Shown piece after piece: positions 14,665 to 21,890 of a stretch of 25,524 nt of DNA (positions within the stretch are counted from its first letter, which is position 1; the number at the start of each line of letters is the position of its first letter). The translations under genes and the position numbers were made by a program. A model generated the notes under the pieces. That model saw nothing but the letters and a program-made list of their open reading frames with translations, was not told the DNA's origin and did not search any database. The DNA comes from an uncultured Corynebacterium sp. Lineage in GTDB: Bacteria; Actinomycetota; Actinomycetes; Mycobacteriales; Mycobacteriaceae. The stretch spans positions 1 to 25,524 of the forward strand of contig NZ_CALLDG010000029.1 of NCBI RefSeq assembly GCF_937999985.1. The letters are read 5' to 3'.

Positions 14665-16506
14665 CTAGACTCCCTGGGAAACCCCAGCGGCGGCATCCTG
14701 CGAACGGTTCACCGCGGAAGTGATGGCCTTCAGCGAAGCGTAGGTAATGGAGCTGGCGATGCCCACTCCCCAGTACTTCGCGCCGTTGATCTCAGCCAGG
14801 ACGTAGGCGGCGGCCTCAGCGTCATCGCCCGAGGTGCGGGCGTGCTGGCTGTACTCCTGCACCTCCACGTCGTAGCCCAGCTCTTCCAGCGCGTTGCAGT
14901 ACGCATTGATCGGACCGTTGCCGCGGCCCTGTACCGTCTTACCCTCGCCGTTGAACTCGATCTGGCCGGTGACCTTGGCCTCTTCGCCCTCGTTCTGGCC
15001 GCCGTCGACGGTCAGGGAGATGGTCTCGATCGGGGCGACGCGGTCCAGGTACTCGCCGGAGAAGATGTCCCACATGGCCTTCGGATTCACCTCGCCGCCC
15101 TCGGCATCGGTGACGGCCTGCACGACGGAGGAGAACTCCACCTGCATTGGGCGCGGCAGCTGCAGGTTGTGGTCGGTCTTCATGATGTAGGCCACGCCGC
15201 CCTTGCCGGACTGGGAGTTCACGCGGATCACGGCCTCGTAGGAACGGCCAACGTCCTTCGGGTCGATCGGCAGGTAGGGGACCTCCCAGGTCTTCTCGAC
15301 CATGGCCTCCTGGGAGACTTCCTCGGCGGTGGCGTCCGGGTCGATCTTCTCCGCGATGGCATCCAGGCCCTTGTTGATCGCATCCTGGTGGGAGCCGGAG
15401 AATGCGGTGAACACCAGGTCGCCGCCGTAGGGGTGGCGCTCCGGCACGCGCAGCTGGTTGCAGTACTCAACGGTGCGGCGGACCTGGTCGATGTCGGAGA
15501 AGTCGATCTGCGGGTCCACGCCCTGGGTCAGCATGTTCAGCCCCAGGGTGACCAGGCAGACGTTGCCGGTGCGCTCGCCGTTGCCGAACAGGCAGCCCTC
15601 GATGCGGTCGGCGCCGGCCATGTAGCCCAGCTCGGCGGCGGCCACGCCGGTGCCGCGGTCGTTGTGCGGGTGCAGCGACAGAATGATGGAGTCGCGGCGG
15701 TTCAGGTTTCGGTGCATCCACTCGATGGAGTCCGCGTACACGTTCGGGGTGATCATCTCGACTGTCGAGGGCAGGTTCAGGATGATCGGGTTCTCCGGCG
15801 TTGGGTCCATAACCTCGACGACTGCGTCGCAGACTTCCTTGGCGTAGGCGACCTCGGTGCCGGTGAAGGATTCGGGGGAGTACTCCCAGCGCCAGTTCGT
15901 GTCCGGGTAGTCCTTGGCGATGGTCTTGATCAGCTCGGCTGCGTCGGTGGCCAGCTTCTTGATGGCCTCCTTGTCCTTGCGGAATACGACCTTGCGCTGC
16001 AGCTTCGAGGTGGAGTTGTAGAAGTGGACGATGACGTTCTTCGCGCCCTCGCAGGCTTCGAAGGTGCGGCGGATCAGGTGCTCGCGCGCCTGGACCAGCA
16101 CCTGGATGGTGACGTCGTCGGGGATCATGTTGTTCTCGATGATCTCGCGGACGAAGTTGAAGTCGGTTTGGGAGGCAGACGGGAAGCCGACCTCGATCTC
16201 CTTGTAGCCCATGTCCACCAGCAGTTCGAACATGCGGCGCTTGCGCTCGGGGCTCATCGGGTCAATCAGAGCCTGGTTGCCGTCGCGCAGATCCACGGCG
16301 CACCATTGCGGCGCGCGGTCGATGACCTTGTCCGGCCAGGTGCGGTCCGGCAGGGTAATTTTCTCTACCTCTTCGAAGAACGGCTGGTAGCGCGCGTGCG
16401 GCATGGAGGAGTTGCGCTGCTTGTTCCAGGCGGGCTGGCCTTCGGGGATCTCGCCGTTCGGGGTGTTGATGCGGGCGGGCGCGGAGATGAAAGTGTCGTT
16501 AGACAT
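14665..16506 (-). CDS. leuA: 2-isopropylmalate synthase
   Basis: The first committed step of leucine synthesis, acetyl-CoA plus 2-oxoisovalerate to 2-isopropylmalate. The 613-residue protein has the DRE-TIM metallolyase barrel with VDLRDGNQALIDPM (71-84), metal ligands in HPHNDRGTG (279-287), and GNGERTGNV. A subdomain follows, then a C-terminal LeuA regulatory domain (about 465-600) with the SSITYASLKAITSAVNR end, where leucine binds. The length fits the long actinobacterial form. The ATG at 16506 has AGGAG 9 nt upstream. Expression is probably controlled by the leader peptide, RNA switch and upstream operator described separately. Confidence 0.96.
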   Translation of the reverse strand: MSNDTFISAPARINTPNGEIPEGQPAWNKQRNSSMPHARYQPFFEEVEKITLPDRTWPDKVIDRAPQWCAVDLRDGNQALIDPMSPERKRRMFELLVDMGYKEIEVGFPSASQTDFNFVREIIENNMIPDDVTIQVLVQAREHLIRRTFEACEGAKNVIVHFYNSTSKLQRKVVFRKDKEAIKKLATDAAELIKTIAKDYPDTNWRWEYSPESFTGTEVAYAKEVCDAVVEVMDPTPENPIILNLPSTVEMITPNVYADSIEWMHRNLNRRDSIILSLHPHNDRGTGVAAAELGYMAGADRIEGCLFGNGERTGNVCLVTLGLNMLTQGVDPQIDFSDIDQVRRTVEYCNQLRVPERHPYGGDLVFTAFSGSHQDAINKGLDAIAEKIDPDATAEEVSQEAMVEKTWEVPYLPIDPKDVGRSYEAVIRVNSQSGKGGVAYIMKTDHNLQLPRPMQVEFSSVVQAVTDAEGGEVNPKAMWDIFSGEYLDRVAPIETISLTVDGGQNEGEEAKVTGQIEFNGEGKTVQGRGNGPINAYCNALEELGYDVEVQEYSQHARTSGDDAEAAAYVLAEINGAKYWGVGIASSITYASLKAITSAVNRSQDAAAGVSQGV

Positions 16507-16638
16507 GGGTGGGGGCTCCTGAAAAGAATTGTTTGTTCTTGGTTGTTATTCCCGACCGGCAACGCCAAATTCCGCGACGGGGTGCCGGTCGGTCGTTGAG
16601 CTGTAAACTCAAATCTCTTAGAACCTTTGAGCCCCGCC
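16507..16638 (-). promoter_or_regulatory. LEU-type RNA switch (pseudoknot / SD sequestration) of leuA
   Basis: A perfect 10-bp stem (CCGACCGGCA, 16583-16592, with TGCCGGTCGG, 16552-16561) has a 21-nt loop containing CCCCGTC (16576-16582). The loop can pair with GGCGGGG at the end of the leader ORF (16632-16638), forming a pseudoknot. Overlapping bases GGGGCTC (16629-16635) are instead perfectly complementary to GAGCCCC (16512-16518), which overlaps the leuA SD. The two pairings exclude each other. A conserved pseudoknot upstream of actinobacterial leuA (LEU element) has been described; this appears to be an example. Confidence 0.6.
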
Positions 16639-16674
16639 GCGTCGCAGAAGCAGGTTGCGCGCTGGCGTAGTCAT
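16618..16674 (-). CDS. leuL: leucine leader peptide
   Basis: An 18-codon ORF, MTTPARNLLLRRGGAQRF, carries three consecutive leucine codons (CTG CTT CTG) at positions 8-10. It ends 111 nt before leuA. Its ATG lies where transcription from the -10 TATAGT should begin, so it is probably leaderless. Ribosome stalling at the Leu codons when leucyl-tRNA is scarce would cover the GGCGGGG/GGGGCTC segment just downstream and change the pairing of the leuA leader. Small size precludes homology proof; the codon content and position are the evidence. Confidence 0.75.
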   Translation of the reverse strand: MTTPARNLLLRRGGAQRF

Positions 16675-16681
16675 AGTCACC

Positions 16682-16710
16682 ACTATAGCCCGAGTATTAG
16701 GTGCGTCACA
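16682..16710 (-). promoter_or_regulatory. leuA promoter
   Basis: On the minus strand -35 TGTGAC (16705-16710) and -10 TATAGT (16682-16687) are separated by 17 bp. The start is predicted at 16674-16676, on the leader ATG. The sequence around the -10 (CTATAGTGG) also partly resembles the LtbR motif. Confidence 0.55.
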
Positions 16711-16746
16711 GGGAGAGTCCCCAAAACCGCCCAAAAACGCGCTAAA

Positions 16747-16782
16747 TCCCACATTGTGGGAAATCTGTCCCTCAATGTGGGG
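16747..16782. promoter_or_regulatory. paired palindromes, possible LtbR-type operator / DMT-gene terminator
   Basis: TCCCACATTGTGGGA (16747-16761) is a near-perfect palindrome. A second, looser copy CCCTCAATGTGGGG occurs at 16769-16782. CACATTGTGGGA differs by one base from the motif I recall for LtbR, the IclR-type leucine/tryptophan regulator of C. glutamicum (CAYATAGTGGGA). They lie 37-78 bp upstream of the leuA -35. The arms CCCACATT/AATGTGGG could alternatively form a hairpin ending the DMT-gene mRNA, with a short T-run about 15 nt beyond. Confidence 0.45.
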
Positions 16783-16806
16783 TACTTGTTGCGGTTTTTC
16801 TTTGTG

Positions 16807-16825
16807 GTTCTTTCTTTATGACGCC
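16807..16825 (-). repeat. dispersed GA-tail motif, copy 6
   Basis: On the minus strand GGCGTCA-TA-AAGAAAGAAC. It spans the stop codon of the DMT-type gene (GCG TCA TAA) and runs into the 3' flank. Confidence 0.6.
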
Positions 16826-17796
16826 GTCGTCTCCGCTTCTGTAGTTCCAGCGTCCGTTCCTGAGTTCGTGTTGGCGCCCGTCTCCGAGGTTGAGCCGGTG
16901 GGAGTGTCTGTGCCCGCGGTTGAACCGGCGCCCTCCGCGGCGCCTTCATCCCCGTCAATCGACTTACGGCTCAGAATCACCGTCGAGACTGTCATGACCG
17001 CAATGGCAGCCGCCATGTAGGCGTACTCCCACCCTTCGATCTGGAACTTTTCGCCCAGCACGATGTAGCCCAGCACGAACGCCACTAGCGGCTCCACCAC
17101 CGTCATCGCCGGTAGGGAGTCCTTCAGCGGTCCGGCGTTAAACGAGGCCTGCTGCACCGCCGTGCCTATGGCCGCGAAGACGATCAGCGTCCATAGCTCC
17201 CACGAAGCTAGCAGTGCGGTCATTCCAGCATCGCTGAAAACGTCCACCACGGCCTTCGAAAGTACGGCGACATATCCCATGATCGCGCCGGTGATAGACC
17301 CCAGCACCAGCGCGCGCAGCGCCGCCGCCTGCTCCAGCGCATACACAAAGAAAGCCAGCAGGATCACCGCGCCGATACTCAGGCAGACCAGCCACACGGC
17401 CAGGTCCGGTTCGCGGTGGCCGGCGGCGGGTTTACCGCGCACAACGAGGATGGCCACTGCCACCGTCAGAAGCCCCGCCCATGCTGTTTCGGACGCCGAT
17501 ATTCGTCGCCCGTCGTATTTCGCCGACAGTGGCAGTGTGAACATTAGGGAGAGTACGAGAATCGGCTGCACCACCAGCAGCGTTCCGAACGCCAGCGCCA
17601 CGATCTGCAGGAGGTACCCAAACAGGGCGCTGGCCACGCCGACCCACCACATGGGCTGCTTGATGGCATCCCAGATGGCGCCGCTGCGGTTCTCGCCGGA
17701 GGCGACGGCGATGCGGTGGCGTACCACCGTCCCCCAGGCGATGGTGAGCGCGGACCCTAGCGCGAAAACAACTGCGAGAGCGTTGTTTTCGAGCAT
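16816..17796 (-). CDS. DMT-superfamily (EamA-like) membrane protein
   Basis: The 326-residue polytopic protein has about nine or ten hydrophobic helices in two similar halves, the pattern of drug/metabolite transporters. Marks include LLVVQPILVLSLMFTLPLSAKYDGRRISASETAWAGLL in the first half and PLKDSLPAMTVVEPLVAFVLGYIVLGEKFQIEGWEY in the second. Residues from about 283 form a hydrophilic Gly/Thr/Ser/Glu-rich cytoplasmic or periplasmic tail. ATG 17796 has an AAGGGG SD. The substrate cannot be told. The location between leuA and lysC is suggestive of amino acid or precursor export but is not evidence for it. Confidence 0.75.
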   Translation of the reverse strand: MLENNALAVVFALGSALTIAWGTVVRHRIAVASGENRSGAIWDAIKQPMWWVGVASALFGYLLQIVALAFGTLLVVQPILVLSLMFTLPLSAKYDGRRISASETAWAGLLTVAVAILVVRGKPAAGHREPDLAVWLVCLSIGAVILLAFFVYALEQAAALRALVLGSITGAIMGYVAVLSKAVVDVFSDAGMTALLASWELWTLIVFAAIGTAVQQASFNAGPLKDSLPAMTVVEPLVAFVLGYIVLGEKFQIEGWEYAYMAAAIAVMTVSTVILSRKSIDGDEGAAEGAGSTAGTDTPTGSTSETGANTNSGTDAGTTEAETTAS

Positions 17797-17956
17797 TGTT
17801 GCCCCTTCACCTCTTTATTGTCTTCTTGGCCGGTCGCACTGTGTTGCGCCGAGTGGGTGCGCTTACGCTAACGCACCGAATTCGCGTGCTTCGTACTTTG
17901 GGTACTTTATCGGATGCCGGAGGTTGCGCCGGGCATTAGTCCGCGACGCGCGTGTT

Positions 17957-17974
17957 ACGTATGTGACGCATGTG
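17957..17974 (+). repeat. adjacent 9-bp direct repeats upstream of lysC
   Basis: ACGTATGTG (17957-17965) is followed directly by ACGCATGTG (17966-17974), about 120-135 bp before lysC. They could be a regulator site; nothing further supports this. Confidence 0.3.
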
Positions 17975-17988
17975 GCGTAAGGGGGTGT

Positions 17989-18010
17989 GGGCGTCAGAAA
18001 GAAAAAAGAG
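17989..18010 (+). repeat. dispersed GA-tail motif, copy 7
   Basis: GGCGTCA-GA-AAGAAAAAAG with a preceding G. Intergenic, in the lysC upstream region about 80 bp before the start codon. Confidence 0.55.
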
Positions 18011-18045
18011 TTCCCCGAACCCTACCCCCACCTCGGCAGACCAAG

Positions 18046-18069
18046 TAGTCTAAAGTCTGACTAAGACTA
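18046..18069. promoter_or_regulatory. inverted repeat in the lysC 5' region
   Basis: TAGTCT (18046-18051) and AGACTA (18064-18069) flank an AGTC-TG-ACT-like centre, ending 24 bp before the lysC start. The element could be an operator or RNA hairpin, and probably includes or adjoins the lysC -10, which I cannot fix with confidence. Confidence 0.35.
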
Positions 18070-18092
18070 GACCCGGAAGGTGGCAACAACCA

Positions 18093-19358
18093 GTGGCGCT
18101 CATCGTTCAGAAATACGGCGGCTCCTCGCTGGAAAGCGCGGAGAGGATCCGGCGCGTAGCCGAGCGAATCGTGGAAACCAAAAAGCAGGGCAACGACGTG
18201 GTCGTCGTCTGCTCCGCAATGGGAGACACCACCGACGACCTGCTGGAACTCGCCGAGCAGGTCAACCCCGTGCCGCCCGCACGCGAGATGGACATGCTGC
18301 TGACCGCTGGCGAGCGAATCTCCAACGCGCTGGTCGCCATGGCCATCGCCTCCTTCGGTGCCGAGGCGCAATCCTTCACCGGCTCGCAGGCAGGCGTGCT
18401 GACCACCGAGCGGCACGGCAATGCGCGCATCGTGGACGTCACTCCCGGCCGCGTGCGGGAAGCCCTGGACGAAGGCAAGATCTGCCTCGTCGCCGGCTTC
18501 CAAGGTGTGAACCGCGAGACGCGCGACGTGACCACCCTCGGCCGCGGCGGCTCCGATGCCACCGCAGTCGCCCTGGCCGCGGCGCTCAATGCCGACGTGT
18601 GCGAGATCTACTCCGACGTCGACGGCGTGTACACCGCGGACCCGCGCATCGTGCCGGACGCCCAGAAGCTCGACACGATCTCTTTCGAAGAAATGCTGGA
18701 GATGGCAGCCGTCGGCGCGAAGGTGCTGATGCTGCGCAGCGTGGAATACGCCCGCGCATTCGACGTGCCCCTGCGCGTCCGCTCCTCGTATAGCACCGAC
18801 ATCGGCACCCTCGTCTCTGGATCAATGGAGGATATTCCCATGGAAGAAGCAGTACTCACCGGCGTGGCACACGACCGCTCCGAGGCCAAGATCGCCGTCC
18901 TCGGCATCCCGGACTCCCCCGGGGAAGCAGCGAAGGTTTTCCGCGCCATCGCTGATGCCGAGATCAACATTGACATGGTCGTGCAGAACATCAGCAAGAT
19001 CGACAACAACCGCACGGACATCACCTTCACCTGCCCGCGCACGGACGCCACCCGCGCGATGCAGCTGCTGAAGAGCATCAAGGAGCAGAACGACTGGCAG
19101 GAAGTCATCTTCGACGACCACGTGGGCAAGGTTTCCCTGGTCGGCGCTGGCATGAAGTCCCACCCCGGCGTGACCGCCGACTTCTGCGAGGCTCTGCGCG
19201 ACGCGGGTGTGAACATCGAGCTGATCAGCACCTCCGAGATCCGCATCTCCGTGCTGATCCGCGATACCGACGTGGACAAGGCTGTGCGCGCCATCCACGA
19301 ACGCTTCCAGCTGGGCGGCGACAAGGAAGCCACCGTGTACGCTGGGACGGGACGCTAA
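18093..19358 (+). CDS. lysC: aspartate kinase, alpha subunit
   Basis: The first step of the aspartate family pathway (lysine, threonine, methionine, diaminopimelate). The 421 residues match the corynebacterial enzyme in length. The kinase domain has VQKYGGSSL (5-13), LTAGERISNALVA and GRGGSDATAVALAAAL, followed by two ACT domains (about 265-345 and 346-421) that bind Lys plus Thr. The DITFTCPR segment, in which C. glutamicum feedback-resistance changes have been mapped, is of the ordinary form, so normal feedback inhibition is inferred. GTG start as in C. glutamicum lysC, with GGAAGG upstream. Operon with asd, which follows after 38 nt. Confidence 0.97.
   Translation: MALIVQKYGGSSLESAERIRRVAERIVETKKQGNDVVVVCSAMGDTTDDLLELAEQVNPVPPAREMDMLLTAGERISNALVAMAIASFGAEAQSFTGSQAGVLTTERHGNARIVDVTPGRVREALDEGKICLVAGFQGVNRETRDVTTLGRGGSDATAVALAAALNADVCEIYSDVDGVYTADPRIVPDAQKLDTISFEEMLEMAAVGAKVLMLRSVEYARAFDVPLRVRSSYSTDIGTLVSGSMEDIPMEEAVLTGVAHDRSEAKIAVLGIPDSPGEAAKVFRAIADAEINIDMVVQNISKIDNNRTDITFTCPRTDATRAMQLLKSIKEQNDWQEVIFDDHVGKVSLVGAGMKSHPGVTADFCEALRDAGVNIELISTSEIRISVLIRDTDVDKAVRAIHERFQLGGDKEATVYAGTGR
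18840..19358 (+). CDS. lysC: aspartate kinase beta subunit (internal in-frame start)
   Basis: Inside lysC an ATG at 18840 is preceded by GGAGGA (18827-18832) at 7 nt. It gives a 172-residue product beginning MEEAVLTGVA, the same length as the separately translated beta subunit of C. glutamicum aspartokinase. It contains only the ACT regulatory domains and assembles with alpha in an alpha2beta2 enzyme. Confidence 0.75.
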   Translation: MEEAVLTGVAHDRSEAKIAVLGIPDSPGEAAKVFRAIADAEINIDMVVQNISKIDNNRTDITFTCPRTDATRAMQLLKSIKEQNDWQEVIFDDHVGKVSLVGAGMKSHPGVTADFCEALRDAGVNIELISTSEIRISVLIRDTDVDKAVRAIHERFQLGGDKEATVYAGTGR

Positions 19359-19396
19359 AACAGCAGCCTAAGCAGATAGAAGAGGTAGATCCCCGA

Positions 19397-20455
19397 ATGA
19401 CCACCATCGCTGTCGTCGGAGCCACCGGCCAAGTCGGTCGCGTTATGCGCGACATCCTCGTCGAGCGGAACTTCCCGGCGGACAAGGTACGATTCTTCGC
19501 CTCCTCCCGCTCTGCGGGTAAGGAGCTGGAATTCCGCGGCGAGCAGATCGTCATCGAGGATGTTGCCGCCACCGCCACCGAGGATCTGCGCGGCATCGAC
19601 ATCGCCCTGTTTTCCGCAGGCGGCGGAACCTCCCGCGAACACTCCCCGCGCTTCGCCGAAGCCGGCGCCATCGTCGTGGATAACTCCTCGGCCTTCCGCA
19701 AGGACCCGGAAGTCCCACTGGTCGTCTCCGAGGTGAACCCGCAGGACGTCAAGAACCCGCCCAAGGGCATCATCGCCAACCCGAACTGCACCACCATGGC
19801 CGCCATGCCTGTCATGGGTGCGCTGCACAAGGCGGCAGGCCTGAAGCAGATGCACGTCAGCTCCTACCAGGCCGTTTCCGGCTCCGGGCTGGCCGGCGTG
19901 GACGCGCTGGTGCGCCAGGTGCTGGACAACCTGGTCGCCACTGAGAGCACCATCGACGAAGAGGGTCTCCGCCAGCTGGTGCACAACGGCTCCGCCCTCA
20001 AGGCCGAAGACCTGGGTCCCTACGTGGAGCCCATCGCCTTCAACGCCCTGCCGCTGGCTGGCAACCTGGTCGACGACGGCTCGGAGGAGACCGACGAGGA
20101 GCAGAAGCTGCGCAACGAATCCCGCAAGATCTTGGGAATCCCCGAGCTGCGCGTTGCCGGTACCTGCGTGCGCGTGCCTGTCTTCACCGGCCACACCATG
20201 ACCATCCACGCGGAATTCGACCGCGACATCACCCCGGAGACCGCCCGCCAGTTGCTGGCCGAAACCCCGGGCGTGAAGGTCGTGGACGTACCCACCCCGC
20301 TGGCCGCCACGGGCATCGACGAGAGCCTGGTCGGCCGCATCCGCCAGGATCAGACCGTCGATGGAAACCGCGGCTTGGTGCTGGTTGTCGCCGGCGATAA
20401 CCTGCGCAAGGGCGCCGCGCTGAACACCATCCAGATCGCGGAGCTGCTGGTCTAA
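19397..20455 (+). CDS. asd: aspartate-semialdehyde dehydrogenase
   Basis: Reduces aspartyl phosphate, made by LysC, to aspartate semialdehyde with NADPH. The 352-residue protein has the nucleotide-binding motif VGATGQVGRVM (7-17), the substrate strand LFSAGGGTSRE, the catalytic cysteine C131 in NPNCTTMA, and the catalytic-base histidine H266 in RVPVFTGHTM. The length fits the actinobacterial enzyme. ATG 19397 is preceded by AGAGG. It is co-transcribed with lysC and converges on hemH; GC-rich hairpins follow its stop. Confidence 0.97.
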   Translation: MTTIAVVGATGQVGRVMRDILVERNFPADKVRFFASSRSAGKELEFRGEQIVIEDVAATATEDLRGIDIALFSAGGGTSREHSPRFAEAGAIVVDNSSAFRKDPEVPLVVSEVNPQDVKNPPKGIIANPNCTTMAAMPVMGALHKAAGLKQMHVSSYQAVSGSGLAGVDALVRQVLDNLVATESTIDEEGLRQLVHNGSALKAEDLGPYVEPIAFNALPLAGNLVDDGSEETDEEQKLRNESRKILGIPELRVAGTCVRVPVFTGHTMTIHAEFDRDITPETARQLLAETPGVKVVDVPTPLAATGIDESLVGRIRQDQTVDGNRGLVLVVAGDNLRKGAALNTIQIAELLV

Positions 20456-20473
20456 CACGGCGCCGCTACAGCA

Positions 20474-20548
20474 GCGCCCGAGCCAAACGGCGGGCGCGGT
20501 GCCTAGCCCTGCGAGACCGGCCGGGCCGCCAGGCAGCGCGCCCGGCCG
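20474..20548. terminator. two GC-rich hairpins between convergent asd and hemH
   Basis: Hairpin 1: GCGCCCG (20474-20480) with CGGGCGC (20491-20497). Hairpin 2: CGGCCGGGC (20518-20526) with GCCCGGCCG (20540-20548), abutting the hemH stop. Neither has a T-run, so their action as terminators is inferred from position in the 93-bp convergent gap. Confidence 0.45.
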
Positions 20549-21823
20549 CTAGGCCTCGCTACCGCAGCACCCCGGCGCACATGGCTTGCCGTTGAATGTG
20601 CGGCCGAAGTCCGGAACTGTTGCCAGCTCGCCGACCACCTTCGCCGCCAGCTCGCGCGCGGCCTGCTGATCTTCAGAGAGGTTGGCGCTGGGGGCGTCAC
20701 CACCAACAACAAGATCAACCACCATCCCCGCGAAACCGGCGGTCAAACCCGGGGTGGCAACGCGCACGAACGGGATGCCCGCCTCCGCGGCGGCATCGCG
20801 GGCCTCCGTATCCAGATCCCACTTGACCTCCATGTGGTCGGTGATGAAGCCAACCGGGCACAGCACAATCGCGCGGGTGTTGCCGGCCTCCGCGCGCGCC
20901 TCGATGTGGTCGCACACATCCGGCTCCAGCCACGGCACGTGCGGCGAACCAGAGCGCGACTGCCACACCAGCTCAACGTCCAGATCGGTGTCGACACCAA
21001 CATCAACCTCTACCGTCTCACCAGTGTGCGCAGGCCCATCCCCGCGGCCGCCGACGTTTTCGTGGCGGGAAAGCCGGCCAGTCCATCCGTACTCCGCACC
21101 ACTACCAGGGGTGTTAGCGAAGCTACTGGCCTGCTGGATCAAACGCGAGGCATCCAGCACCTGCTGGGAGTACAGATTCCCGCCGAACTTGTGCGGGCCC
21201 GCCGCCTTATCCGCCACCGTCGGCACCGAATGCGCGGTGAAAACCAGGTCTGCCTGCGCGGCCACGTCCTCGCCATGCTCGGCACGCAGCTGCTCGCGGG
21301 CCGCATCCACGGCTCGGGCGAACTCCGCGATGAACGTCGGGTGGCGGTGGAACTGTGGCAGGCGCTCCACCTTCGGCGGTTCCAGGCCAGCCTCTTCGCA
21401 CGCGGCGATGGCGCGGCGCAGATCCTCCTGATACTGCGAGCAACCCGAGTAACCGCCCCACGCGCTGGTGGCGAAGACGTACACATGGCGGATGCCGTCG
21501 CGGGACATCTGCTGCAGCGCATTCTCGACGTAGGGCTCCCAGTTGCGGTTGCCGAAATACACGGGCAGGTCGATGTCGCGCCGGGCCAGCTCAGCTTCGA
21601 TGTTGCGGATCAGCTGCTTGTTCTGGTCGTTGATGGGGGAGCGGCCGCCGAGCGCAAAGTAGTGTTCGCCGACCTTCTCCAAACGCTTGCGGGGGATGCC
21701 GCGGCCGCGCGTGACGTTCTCCAGGAAAGGCACCACGTCCTCGGCCTTCTCCGGGCCGCCGAAAGACAACAGCAGGAGGGCGGAATTGGGGGCGATAGCG
21801 GGGGTTTTAGCACTCGTGCTCAT
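20549..21823 (-). CDS. hemH: ferrochelatase (coproporphyrin ferrochelatase type)
   Basis: Inserts Fe2+ into the porphyrin; in actinobacteria the substrate is coproporphyrin III. The 424-residue protein has LLLLSFGGPEKAEDVVPFLENVTRGRGIP, GGRSPINDQN, AHSVP with metal-site H198, and GFITDHMEVKWDLD with E332. Cysteines C128 (GYSGCSQY) and C415, C419 and C420 (PCAPGCC near the end) fit the [2Fe-2S] ligand set of actinobacterial ferrochelatases. A Gly/Asp/Glu-rich insertion at about 249-284 interrupts the conserved EYGWT...LVWQSRSG segment. The start ATG 21823 has no SD, and TAGGCT lies 7 nt upstream. It is 67 bp downstream of sigC on the same strand. Confidence 0.95.
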   Translation of the reverse strand: MSTSAKTPAIAPNSALLLLSFGGPEKAEDVVPFLENVTRGRGIPRKRLEKVGEHYFALGGRSPINDQNKQLIRNIEAELARRDIDLPVYFGNRNWEPYVENALQQMSRDGIRHVYVFATSAWGGYSGCSQYQEDLRRAIAACEEAGLEPPKVERLPQFHRHPTFIAEFARAVDAAREQLRAEHGEDVAAQADLVFTAHSVPTVADKAAGPHKFGGNLYSQQVLDASRLIQQASSFANTPGSGAEYGWTGRLSRHENVGGRGDGPAHTGETVEVDVGVDTDLDVELVWQSRSGSPHVPWLEPDVCDHIEARAEAGNTRAIVLCPVGFITDHMEVKWDLDTEARDAAAEAGIPFVRVATPGLTAGFAGMVVDLVVGGDAPSANLSEDQQAARELAAKVVGELATVPDFGRTFNGKPCAPGCCGSEA

Positions 21824-21890
21824 GTGAACTAGCCTAGCCCGTTGGCCCTGTGGTTCCTTAAACGAGCCGTGGCGCGTGGCTGTACTCGGG

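Noticed and set aside
14602..16599. Long plus-strand open frame (665 codons) opposite leuA
   Set aside because: Antisense shadow of leuA; composition is typical of such shadows, and it also covers the leuA leader.
19355..20458. Minus-strand open frame opposite asd
   Set aside because: Covers asd almost exactly with no recognisable motif; shadow.
20693..20712. GGCGTCACCACCAACAAC in hemH as a dispersed-motif copy
   Set aside because: The AAGWAA half is absent; resemblance too loose.
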